Below are positions 7,895-15,064 of a DNA stretch of 24,521 nt, piece after piece (position 1 is the first letter of the stretch; each line of letters opens with the position of its first letter). The position numbers and the translations under genes are program-made. Source of the stretch: Limnohabitans sp. (GTDB taxonomy: Bacteria; Pseudomonadota; Gammaproteobacteria; Burkholderiales; Burkholderiaceae_C). The notes under the pieces were generated by a model that was not told where the DNA came from, searched no databases, and saw only the letters and a list, made by a program, of their open reading frames with translations. The DNA lies in assembly GCA_009693225.1 (NCBI GenBank), contig SHXP01000005.1, positions 1-24,521 of the forward strand, in the 5' to 3' direction.

Positions 7895-9702
7895 TCTTCC
7901 ACCTGCAATATCGCCAAAAAGGCTTCCTGGGGTACTTCGACCGATCCGATTTGTTTCATGCGTTTTTTACCTGCTTTTTGTTTCTCTAGAAGTTTGCGTT
8001 TGCGGCTGATGTCACCGCCATAGCATTTTGCCAGCACGTTTTTACGCAAGGCCTTGATGGATTCACGCGCGATGATGTTGGCGCCGATGGCGGCCTGAAT
8101 CGCCACATCAAACATCTGACGGCTGATGATTCCGCGCATTTTGGAAACCACAGCGCGGCCCCGGTATTGCGACTGGCTGCGGTGCACGATGATAGACAGC
8201 GCATCCACCCGTTCGCCGTTGAGAAGAATATCGACTTTGACCACGTCGGCAGAGCGGTATTCCTTGAACTCGTAGTCCATCGAGGCATAGCCCCGGCTGA
8301 CGCTTTTGAGTTTGTCGAAGAAATCCAGCACGATTTCGCCCAGCGGCATTTCATAGGTGAGCATGACTTGACGGCCGTGGTAAGCCATGTTGAGTTGCAT
8401 ACCGCGCTTCTGATTGGCCAGGGTCATGACCGCGCCCACGTAATCCTGCGGCATGTACAAATGCACGGTCACAATGGGTTCGCGGATTTCCTCCATCTTG
8501 CTGGCCTCAGGCATCTTGGACGGGTTTTCCACCATGATGACTTCGCCGTCGGCGCGCAGCACCTGGTACACCACGCTGGGCGCGGTGGTGATCAGGTCCT
8601 GGTCAAACTCGCGCTCGAGCCGCTCCTGCACGATTTCCATGTGCAGCAAACCCAGAAAACCGCAGCGAAAACCAAAGCCCAGCGCTTGTGAAACTTCCGG
8701 TTCGTAACGCAATGAGGAGTCATTGAGCTTGAGCTTTTCCAGCGCGTCGCGCAAGGCGTCGTACTGGTTGGCCTCGGTCGGGTACAAGCCGGCGAACACC
8801 TGAGGCTGGATTTCCTTGAAGCCCGGCAATGCCTCGGTGGCTGTGGCCGCAGCGCCGCCGGTGCCGGGTTTGATCAGGGTGACCGTGTCACCCACCTTGG
8901 CCGCCTGCAATTCCTTGATACCGGCGATGATGTAACCCACTTCACCCGCCTCCAGGGATTCACGCGGCTGGTTGGCCGGGGTGAAAACGCCCAGGTTGTC
9001 GGCGTTATAGGTGGCGCCAGAGGCCATCATTTTGATGCGATCGCCCTTGGCTAGGCGCCCGTCCACCACCCGCACCAGCATGACCACGCCCACATAGGTA
9101 TCGAACCAGCTGTCGACGATCATGGCGCGCAAAGCAGCGTCCGGGTTGCCGCGCGGGGGCGGGATTTTGACAATGATGGCTTCCAGAATCTCTTCCACGC
9201 CCATGCCGGTTTTGGCTGAGCAAGGAATGGCTTCACTGGCGTCTATGCCGATGACATCTTCGATTTCGGACTTGGCGTTTTCCGGATCGGCCGAGGCCAG
9301 ATCCATTTTGTTGAGCACCGGAACCACCTCGACGCCAAGGTCGAGCGCGGTATAGCAATTGGCAACCGTCTGTGCTTCCACGCCCTGGCTGGCATCAACC
9401 ACAAGCAGTGCGCCTTCACAAGCGGACAATGAGCGGCTGACCTCATAGGAAAAGTCGACATGGCCCGGGGTATCGATTAGATTCAGGTTGTAAATCTGTC
9501 CGTCCTTTGCCTGATAGCGCAGCGCCGCAGTCTGCGCCTTGATGGTTATCCCACGCTCTTTTTCGATGTCCATCGAGTCCAGCACCTGCGCTTCCATCTC
9601 GCGGTCGCTCAAGCCCCCGCAACGCTGAATGATGCGGTCAGCCAGCGTGGATTTGCCGTGATCAATGTGCGCGATGATAGAAAAATTTCTGATGTGGTTC
9701 AT
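7891..9702 (-). CDS. lepA: elongation factor 4 (LepA), ribosome back-translocating GTPase
   Basis: Translational GTPase that acts on stalled or assembling ribosomes. The 603-residue protein has the G1 motif AHIDHGKST at 11-19, DTPGHVDF at 77-84 and NKMD at 131-134. The LepA-specific C-terminal domain includes KAIRK-like basic residues in GGDISRKRKLLEKQKAGKKRMK. The ATG at 9702 is chosen over a TTG one codon upstream because it gives the standard MNHIRNFSIIAHIDHG start. No Shine-Dalgarno is visible in front of it, and a strong intrinsic terminator ends 46 nt upstream. Expression of this first gene of the operon may therefore depend on read-through or on an undetected promoter. Confidence 0.98.
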   Translation of the reverse strand: MNHIRNFSIIAHIDHGKSTLADRIIQRCGGLSDREMEAQVLDSMDIEKERGITIKAQTAALRYQAKDGQIYNLNLIDTPGHVDFSYEVSRSLSACEGALLVVDASQGVEAQTVANCYTALDLGVEVVPVLNKMDLASADPENAKSEIEDVIGIDASEAIPCSAKTGMGVEEILEAIIVKIPPPRGNPDAALRAMIVDSWFDTYVGVVMLVRVVDGRLAKGDRIKMMASGATYNADNLGVFTPANQPRESLEAGEVGYIIAGIKELQAAKVGDTVTLIKPGTGGAAATATEALPGFKEIQPQVFAGLYPTEANQYDALRDALEKLKLNDSSLRYEPEVSQALGFGFRCGFLGLLHMEIVQERLEREFDQDLITTAPSVVYQVLRADGEVIMVENPSKMPEASKMEEIREPIVTVHLYMPQDYVGAVMTLANQKRGMQLNMAYHGRQVMLTYEMPLGEIVLDFFDKLKSVSRGYASMDYEFKEYRSADVVKVDILLNGERVDALSIIVHRSQSQYRGRAVVSKMRGIISRQMFDVAIQAAIGANIIARESIKALRKNVLAKCYGGDISRKRKLLEKQKAGKKRMKQIGSVEVPQEAFLAILQVED

Positions 9703-9747
9703 CAATGCAAGCGTTTAAGTGTTTGAATTTACAGAGGGGAAAGGCAT

Positions 9748-9778
9748 AAAAAAGGGCGCGTCAGGTGATGACGCGCCC
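9748..9778 (-). terminator. intrinsic terminator upstream of lepA
   Basis: On the minus strand GGGCGCGTCA and TGACGCGCCC form a perfect 10-bp GC-rich stem with a 5-nt loop (9754-9763/9769-9778), followed directly by six T residues (9753-9748). This is a textbook Rho-independent terminator for minus-strand transcription. It lies between degP and lepA, 390 bp past the degP stop, so it more likely ends a transcript that begins within the intergenic region. Confidence 0.9.
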
Positions 9779-9888
9779 GGAACCAACAATCTATGGCAAC
9801 TGCGATAGTTGGAACTTCATTGTAGGCAGAAAGCCCGAGGCAGACAGCAACTGAAGGTCTTTCCAGCAGCAATTGGAAGTCCGGGTCG
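9748..9888 (-). ncRNA. candidate leader RNA or small RNA before lepA
   Basis: A transcript starting just after the candidate -10 box would run about 140 nt to the terminator at 9748. It folds well by eye. UUCCA/UGGAA forms a hairpin. CUUCA-UUG/CAA-UGAAG forms a longer stem with one bulge. CAACU/AGUUG forms a 5-bp stem with a 5-nt loop. The 5' end GACGACCCGG (9890-9881) can pair with CCGGGCGCGUC (9780-9770), which overlaps the 5' arm of the terminator stem. These two structures exclude each other, as in an attenuator. A rod-like independent RNA (for example 6S-like) is an alternative. I match it to no known family, and no expression evidence is available. Confidence 0.45.
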
Positions 9889-9893
9889 TCAGA

Positions 9894-9920
9894 GTTATAC
9901 ACAATTTACACACATTTCAA
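9894..9920 (-). promoter_or_regulatory. candidate sigma-70 promoter for the lepA leader RNA
   Basis: On the minus strand TTGAAA (9920-9915) and TATAAC (9899-9894) are separated by 15 bp, somewhat short of the ideal 17. The -10 hexamer sits inside a perfect DnaA-box match on the opposite strand, and the spacer holds a second near match. Confidence 0.45.
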
Positions 9921-9962
9921 TTTGCGATAATTTAGGATAACTTGTGGGTGAACTGTGGATCG
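9895..9962. promoter_or_regulatory. cluster of DnaA-box-like 9-mers
   Basis: Compared with TTATNCACA, the plus strand has TTATACACA at 9895-9903 (9/9) and TTACACACA at 9906-9914 (8/9). The minus strand has TTATCCTAA at 9940-9932, TCACCCACA at 9951-9943 and CGATCCACA at 9962-9954 (7/9 each). Within each group the boxes are exactly 11 bp apart, and AT-rich DNA lies between the groups. DnaA binding is inference; only two of the five matches are strong. Confidence 0.4.
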
Positions 9963-10110
9963 CTATGTACAACCCTGTTTTCATCCCGCATGGTGGAGAA
10001 TTCTGTCTTGCTTATGACGATTTTCATGATTTTGAACTATTGCTTAGATTGAATCAGGATGGTTGAAATGTCTTTTGTTAGCTTGCGCTCACATTAAAAA
10101 TATTTTTAGC

Positions 10111-10162
10111 GGCGTTGGGAGAACCCGTCAGTTTGACTTCCAAAGGGTTTACCCGCAACGCC
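10111..10162 (-). terminator. hairpin after degP, possible weak terminator
   Basis: GGCGTTG (10111-10117) pairs with CAACGCC (10156-10162), and inside it AACCC pairs with GGGTT and GTCA with TGAC, giving a multi-stem element starting 11 bp after the degP stop. On the minus strand it is followed by GCTAAAAATATTTTT, so the T run is offset by several bases. It could be a degP terminator or a 3' stabilising structure. Confidence 0.4.
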
Positions 10163-10172
10163 GGTCAGTACT

Positions 10173-11663
10173 TCAACGCGGGCGGATCACGGTGTAATGT
10201 GACCCTTCGCCCCTGCGTAACAGCACGCTCACCGATTTGGTTTTGTCGAGCTTGCCGACCACCTGGGCAAAAGTCTTGGTATCGGAGACTTCCGTGTTGG
10301 CGATCTGTGTGATGACATCGCCCTCACGGATGCCGGCGCGCAAGGCCGGTTCAGCAACGACATCAACGCGTACACCGCCCTTTAATTTCAATTCCTTTTT
10401 CTGCGCATCGCTCAAGTCACTGACGGTCAAACCCAGCAATTGAACAGCCGCATTCGCCTCGGCTTTTTTCTCAGGTGCCGGTGCCGCACCGGCCTTGGCC
10501 GCGGGTTTGTCTACATCAAATTCACCCACAGTGATGGCAATGTCCTTGGTGACACCGCGACGTAGCAGGGAAAGTTGGCTTTGCGTGCCGGGTTTGGTGC
10601 CGCCGACGGCGCGCGGCAGGTCGGATGATTTTTCTATCGTCTTTCCGTCAAATTTCAAAATGATGTCGCCGGCTTCGATGCCTGCTTTTTCTGCGGGCGA
10701 ACCGGGCTCCACGCTGCTGACAAAAGCGCCCTGGGGTTTGGCCATGCCCAGTGATTCGGCCACTTCTTTGCTGAGCTCGCCGATGCCCACACCCAAACGG
10801 CCGCGTTGCACCCGACCGCCGGCGCGCAACTGGTTGCTGACGTTGGCGGCTTCATCGATCGGGATGGCGAATGAAATGCCCATGAATCCGCCGGAGCGCG
10901 AATAAATCTGACTGTTGATGCCGACGACTTCGCCGCGCATATTGATGAGCGGCCCGCCCGAGTTGCCGGGATTGATGGCCACATCGGTTTGAATAAACGG
11001 CAGGTAATCGCCGGTATCGCGGCCCTTGGCACTGACGATGCCGGCAGTGACTGTGTTTTCCAGACCGAAGGGCGACCCGATGGCCATGACCCACTCGCCG
11101 ACCTTGAGCAGGTTCGGGTCCCCGAGTTTGACCGGCGGCAACCCGGTGGCTTCGATTTTGACAACAGCGACATCGGTGCGTCTGTCGGCACCGATGATGC
11201 GCGCCACAAATTCGCGCTTGTCTGTGAGTGTCACGATGACCTGTTCGGCACCGTCAACCACATGGGCATTGGTCATGATGATGCCGTCCGCTGTCAGAAT
11301 AAAACCGGAACCCACGCCACGCGGTTGCTCCTCGGGTTGCTGCTGAGGCCGGTTGGGGCGTTGCTGACGCGGCGCACCGGGCGGCGGCATACCGAAGAAA
11401 CGGCGGAACAACTCCTGCATTTCCTCGTCCTGCGGATCCCGCGGTTGAGCGGCAGACTGCAGCAAAGCTTTGTCGATGGTACGGATATTGACCACAGAGG
11501 GGCCGACCAGTTCAACCAGGTCGGTGAAATCGGGCAATGTGCGTGTTTGCGCCTGCGCTGTTCCCAGTGAAACCGCTGCCGGCAGCAGCCAGGCACTCAG
11601 GCTGAAAAGTCCTGCCAGCAAGACATACAGCCCCAGTTTGCGTGCATTGAAAAGAATCAACAT
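10173..11663 (-). CDS. degP: periplasmic Do/MucD-type serine endoprotease
   Basis: Protease and chaperone of the periplasm that degrades misfolded envelope proteins. The 496-residue precursor has a signal peptide (hydrophobic core about 10-32, likely cleavage after AQA near residue 38) and a Gln/Pro-rich loop at about 93-114. The trypsin-like domain carries His134 (TNAHVVDG), Asp164 (RRTDVAVV) and Ser235 (NPGNSGGP). Two PDZ domains follow, at about 285-370 and 410-490. The ATG at 11663 is preferred to an upstream in-frame start at 11732 because it is preceded by GGGAG about 10 nt away and begins directly with the signal peptide. Position before lepA matches mucD of Pseudomonas, so mucD or degQ would be equally valid names. 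The usual rpoE-rseA-rseB genes are not upstream. Confidence 0.94.
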   Translation of the reverse strand: MLILFNARKLGLYVLLAGLFSLSAWLLPAAVSLGTAQAQTRTLPDFTDLVELVGPSVVNIRTIDKALLQSAAQPRDPQDEEMQELFRRFFGMPPPGAPRQQRPNRPQQQPEEQPRGVGSGFILTADGIIMTNAHVVDGAEQVIVTLTDKREFVARIIGADRRTDVAVVKIEATGLPPVKLGDPNLLKVGEWVMAIGSPFGLENTVTAGIVSAKGRDTGDYLPFIQTDVAINPGNSGGPLINMRGEVVGINSQIYSRSGGFMGISFAIPIDEAANVSNQLRAGGRVQRGRLGVGIGELSKEVAESLGMAKPQGAFVSSVEPGSPAEKAGIEAGDIILKFDGKTIEKSSDLPRAVGGTKPGTQSQLSLLRRGVTKDIAITVGEFDVDKPAAKAGAAPAPEKKAEANAAVQLLGLTVSDLSDAQKKELKLKGGVRVDVVAEPALRAGIREGDVITQIANTEVSDTKTFAQVVGKLDKTKSVSVLLRRGEGSHYTVIRPR

Positions 11664-11730
11664 CTTTAATTTCTCCCAGAAGGTGTTTTTACGGTTGTAA
11701 CGACAATCACCCGGTAAAGGCCAACGCCAC

Positions 11731-11760
11731 AAAAGATTCCTTGAGCCGGCAAGGTCTTTT
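11731..11760 (-). terminator. terminator of the fab cluster, after fabF
   Basis: On the minus strand AAAAGA-CCTTG, a 6-nt loop and CAAGG-AA-TCTTTT form an 11-bp stem with a 2-nt bulge, ending in a T-rich arm, 6 bp past the fabF stop. The A- and T-rich arms could let it work in both directions. It separates the fab cluster from degP, so degP probably has its own promoter in the 67 bp that remain; I could not identify that promoter. Confidence 0.7.
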
Positions 11761-11766
11761 AAAGTC

Positions 11767-13011
11767 TCAGATACGCTTAAAAACCAGCGTCCCGTTGGTG
11801 CCGCCGAAACCGAAATTGTTTTTCATGGCCACGTCGACCCGCATGTCCCTGGCCTCATTCGGACAGTAATCCAGGTCACATTCAGGATCCGGGTTATGCA
11901 GATTGATGGTGGGCGGCGCTTTCTGGTCATGCAAGGCCAGCACGGTGAAAACACTTTCGATGCCGCCGGCCCCGCCCAGCAAATGGCCGGTCATGGATTT
12001 AGTGGAACTGATCACCATCTCATGCGCGTGCGCGCCGAATGCCGCCTTGATGGCGTGCGTTTCATTGATATCGCCCAACGGGGTCGAGGTGCCGTGCGCA
12101 TTCAGGTAATTCACCTGATCAGGCGCTAAGCCGGCATTTTTCAAGGCAGCCTGCATGGAACGGCGCGGACCGTCCATGTTCGGGGCGGTCATGTGACCGG
12201 CGTCGGCACTGCGGCCGTAACCGGCCAATTCCGCATAAATGCGTGCGCCGCGCGCCTTGGCGTATTCGTATTCCTCCAGCACCATGACACCTGAGCCTTC
12301 GCCTAGCACAAAACCGTCACGGTCTTTGTCCCAAGGGCGGGATGCGGTTTTCGGGTCGTCATTGCGGGTGGACAGCGCCCGCATGGCTGCAAAACCGCCC
12401 AGACCCAGCGGGGAGACGGTGGCTTCTGCGCCGCCGGCAACCATGACATCAGCGTCACCGTACTCGATGATGCGGCCGGCTTCGCCGATGCTGTGCAGTC
12501 CGGTACTGCAAGCCGTGGCAATGGCCAGGTTCGGACCCTTGAAGCCGCAGCGCATGGACACATGACCGGAGATCATGTTGATGATGCTGGCCGGCACGAA
12601 GAACGGGGAAATACGACGGGGTCCGCGCGCCATCAGCTCGTCGCGCATGTTTTCAATCAGGGGCAGACCACCGATGCCCGAACCGATCAGGCAGCCGATA
12701 CGGTGCGAGAGTTCTTCGTCCAGCGCATCACCGGTCGGCAAACCGGCGTCAGCCACTGCCTGCAAACCGGCAGCCACGCCCAGATGGATGAAGCGGTCCA
12801 TGGTGCGCGCTTCTTTGGGCGAGATGTACTCGTCGAGGTTGAAATTTTTGACCTCGCCTGCGAAATGGCAGGCAAAAGCAGATGCATCGAACAAAGTGAT
12901 GGCATCTATACCGGACTGACCGGCCAGGATCTGCTTCCAGGACGACTGCGCTGTGTTTCCCACAGGAGACACACAGCCCAGTCCAGTCACGACGACGCGA
13001 CGACGACTCAT
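11767..13011 (-). CDS. fabF: beta-ketoacyl-ACP synthase II
   Basis: Elongates acyl-ACP chains with malonyl-ACP in type II fatty-acid synthesis, including the C16:1 to C18:1 step. The 414-residue protein shows the Cys-His-His triad: Cys168 in TACSTG, His306 in NAHGTSTP and His343 in MTGHLLGGAGG. GFGGTNGTLVFK closes the C-terminus. The length fits FabF. It starts 15 bp after the acpP stop with GAGG about 6-7 nt ahead of its ATG. It is the last gene of the cluster, followed by a clear terminator. FabB is less likely given position next to acpP. Confidence 0.97.
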   Translation of the reverse strand: MSRRRVVVTGLGCVSPVGNTAQSSWKQILAGQSGIDAITLFDASAFACHFAGEVKNFNLDEYISPKEARTMDRFIHLGVAAGLQAVADAGLPTGDALDEELSHRIGCLIGSGIGGLPLIENMRDELMARGPRRISPFFVPASIINMISGHVSMRCGFKGPNLAIATACSTGLHSIGEAGRIIEYGDADVMVAGGAEATVSPLGLGGFAAMRALSTRNDDPKTASRPWDKDRDGFVLGEGSGVMVLEEYEYAKARGARIYAELAGYGRSADAGHMTAPNMDGPRRSMQAALKNAGLAPDQVNYLNAHGTSTPLGDINETHAIKAAFGAHAHEMVISSTKSMTGHLLGGAGGIESVFTVLALHDQKAPPTINLHNPDPECDLDYCPNEARDMRVDVAMKNNFGFGGTNGTLVFKRI

Positions 13012-13026
13012 GCGGAACCTCGAAGC

Positions 13027-13266
13027 TCAGGCTTTTTTATGGTTCAAAGCGTAATCAATGGCGTTTTGCACGGTGGTGATTTTTTCTGCGTCTTCATCAG
13101 GGATTTCGATGCCGAACTCATCCTCCAGCGCCATCACCAGTTCTACGGTGTCCAACGAGTCTGCACCCAGATCAGCCACAAAAGCTTTTTCAGATGTGAC
13201 TTGGGACTCTTCGACGCCGAGTTGTTCGGCAATGATTTTTTTGACTCGTGATTCAATATCGCTCAT
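13027..13266 (-). CDS. acpP: acyl carrier protein
   Basis: Small acidic carrier of fatty-acyl intermediates. The 79-residue protein has the invariant GADSLDTVEL motif, with Ser37 as the phosphopantetheine attachment site used by AcpS. A GAGGGA ribosome site precedes the ATG. The 83-bp gap to fabG is longer than other gaps in the cluster and contains TAAAAT and TATAAG hexamers without good -35 boxes. A separate acpP promoter is plausible and known in other bacteria, but not proven here. Confidence 0.99.
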   Translation of the reverse strand: MSDIESRVKKIIAEQLGVEESQVTSEKAFVADLGADSLDTVELVMALEDEFGIEIPDEDAEKITTVQNAIDYALNHKKA

Positions 13267-13349
13267 AGTTCCCTCAAAGGGTTGTGGTTGGAAGTCCGAG
13301 ATTTTAGCCGCGCGGACGGTACGGCTTGCTTTTGGCTTATACTGAGGCT

Positions 13350-14099
13350 TCAGGCCATGTGCATGCCACCGTTCACATGCAGTTCCTGACCGGTGATGTA
13401 AGCCGCCTGCGCGCCGGCGAGAAAAGCCACTGCATATGCCACATCATCGGGCTGCCCGAGATGTCCCAGGGGGATCTGACCCAGTAATGCTTTTTGCTTT
13501 TCTTTAGGCAAACCGGCCGTCATGTCCGTATTGATGAAACCCGGGGCCACGCAATTGACCGTGATGCCCCGGCTGCCCAGTTCGCGCGCCAGCGCCCGGG
13601 TCATGCCGGCCAAACCGGCTTTGGCGGCAGCGTAATTAGCCTGACCCGGGTTGCCGGATGCGCCCACCACACTGGTGATATTGATGATGCGCCCGTAACG
13701 CTGCTTCATCATCGGACGCATGACGGCGCGGCACAGCCGGAAGACAGCTTTCAAATTGGTGTCAATGACTTCGTCCCAGTCACTGTCCTTCATGCGCATG
13801 GCCAGGGTGTCGCGGGTGATGCCGGCGTTATTGACCAATACCTGCAATGAACCTGCTTCGGCGACCACGCGGTCTACCACCGCATTGAGCTGATCGGCAT
13901 CGTTGACCTGCAACACCAGACCCTGGCTACCGGCGAAGCCGGACAGGGCCTGACTGATACGGGCAGCCCCCTCGTCGCTGGTGGCTGTGCCATAAACACG
14001 AAAGCCCTGCCTGGCCAATTGCAATGCGATGGCAGCACCAATGCCGCGCGAAGCGCCCGTGACCAATGCGGTCTGGGGGGAAGTGTTTTTCTGAGTCAT
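13350..14099 (-). CDS. fabG: 3-oxoacyl-[ACP] reductase
   Basis: NADPH-dependent short-chain dehydrogenase that reduces beta-ketoacyl-ACP in each elongation cycle. The 249-residue protein has the nucleotide-binding TGASRGIG at about 14-21, NNAG at 90-93, and the catalytic Ser143, Tyr156 and Lys160 (YAAAK). The end GGMHMA matches the usual FabG terminus. It starts 2 bp after the fabD stop. Its place in the fab cluster separates it from other SDR enzymes. Confidence 0.98.
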   Translation of the reverse strand: MTQKNTSPQTALVTGASRGIGAAIALQLARQGFRVYGTATSDEGAARISQALSGFAGSQGLVLQVNDADQLNAVVDRVVAEAGSLQVLVNNAGITRDTLAMRMKDSDWDEVIDTNLKAVFRLCRAVMRPMMKQRYGRIINITSVVGASGNPGQANYAAAKAGLAGMTRALARELGSRGITVNCVAPGFINTDMTAGLPKEKQKALLGQIPLGHLGQPDDVAYAVAFLAGAQAAYITGQELHVNGGMHMA

Positions 14100-14101
14100 G
14101 T

Positions 14102-15061
14102 TCAGGCGGTTAAAAAACCAAGGGTTTCAGCCAGCGTGGCCGGGTCATACATAGCCTGCGACTGCATTAGCGGACAAATCCGCTTGACCATACCGGTCAG
14201 CACCTTGCCTGGGCCGCACTCGACCACATGGCTGACGCCGAGCTGCTCGAGGCGCTGCAAGATTTCCACCCAGCGCACAGGCCCGAAAGCCTGGCGGTAA
14301 AGCGCATCACGTATGCGCTGCTCGTCGCTTTCCTGCGCCACATCAATATTGTTAATCACCGGAATTGCCGGTGGCTGCAGCCGTATCAGGCTCAGGTGCT
14401 CGCGCAAACGTTGCGCCGCCGGCAGCATCAAGGCGCAATGAAAAGGCGCCGAGACAGGCAGCAGCAAGGTGCGCTTGGCGCCTGCCGCCTTAAGCAATTC
14501 ACAAGCCTTGTCAACCGCTGCCTTGCTGCCGGAGATAACAGTCTGTCCCGGGTCATTGAAATTGGCGGCCTGCACCACTTCGCCGCTGCCATCTGCAAAA
14601 CCGGCTTGCGCTTGGGCACAGATGTCAACTACTTTGGGAGCGTCCAGCCCTAGGATTGCGGCCATGGCGCCGGCGCCGGCGCCGACAGCAACGGCTTCCT
14701 GCATGGCCTGGGCCCGCAGACGCACCAGGGGGACAGCCTGCGTCAAGCTGAGCACACCGCTGGCGACCTGGGCGGAATATTCGCCCAGAGAATGGCCGGC
14801 CACATAAGCAGGTGCTTTGCCGCCTTGCGCCAGCCAGACACGGTAGGCCGCAATGGCGGCCACCAGCATCACCGGCTGTGTATTCGTGGTGAGCGCCAGC
14901 TCCTCTTTCGGGCCTTCATGGATCAATTGACCCAGGTTCTGGCCCAGCGCCTGACTTGCCTCGTCCAGGGTGGCTTGCACCACGGGGTGGTCGTTCCAGG
15001 CGTCGAGCATGCCGACCGATTGTGAGCCTTGTCCGGGAAATACAAAAGCAAATGTTGTCAT
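14102..15061 (-). CDS. fabD: malonyl-CoA:ACP transacylase
   Basis: Transfers malonyl groups from CoA to ACP to supply FabH and FabF. The 319-residue protein begins with the FPGQGSQ motif (8-14). It carries the nucleophile Ser91 in GHSLGEY and His208 in SAPFHCALM, and the C-terminal VVECGPGKVLTGM. It starts 3 bp after the fabH stop and ends 2 bp before fabG. Nothing unusual is seen. Confidence 0.98.
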   Translation of the reverse strand: MTTFAFVFPGQGSQSVGMLDAWNDHPVVQATLDEASQALGQNLGQLIHEGPKEELALTTNTQPVMLVAAIAAYRVWLAQGGKAPAYVAGHSLGEYSAQVASGVLSLTQAVPLVRLRAQAMQEAVAVGAGAGAMAAILGLDAPKVVDICAQAQAGFADGSGEVVQAANFNDPGQTVISGSKAAVDKACELLKAAGAKRTLLLPVSAPFHCALMLPAAQRLREHLSLIRLQPPAIPVINNIDVAQESDEQRIRDALYRQAFGPVRWVEILQRLEQLGVSHVVECGPGKVLTGMVKRICPLMQSQAMYDPATLAETLGFLTA

Positions 15062-15064
15062 AAA

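Larger units (their letters stand above)
9703..10172. other. 470-bp intergenic region between degP and lepA
   Basis: No protein gene is supported here. From the degP side, the minus strand shows a hairpin-rich 3' region (10111-10162), then an AT-rich stretch with a palindromic AAAAATATTTTT at about 10096-10107. Next come a group of DnaA-box-like 9-mers (9895-9962), a candidate promoter (9894-9920), a structured leader or small RNA (about 9748-9888), a strong terminator and the lepA start. The stretch looks more AT-rich than the flanking genes. Both neighbouring genes lie on the minus strand. Confidence 0.7.

Noticed and set aside
9748..9888. 6S RNA (ssrS)
   Set aside because: The 5' and 3' ends can pair and an internal bubble can be drawn, but the RNA is shorter than usual 6S and I cannot match its conserved bubble-flanking sequence.
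9895..9962. Chromosomal replication origin
   Set aside because: No origin-linked genes are nearby and there is no strand switch of genes around it; three of the five boxes are only 7/9. Kept only as a DnaA-box-like cluster.
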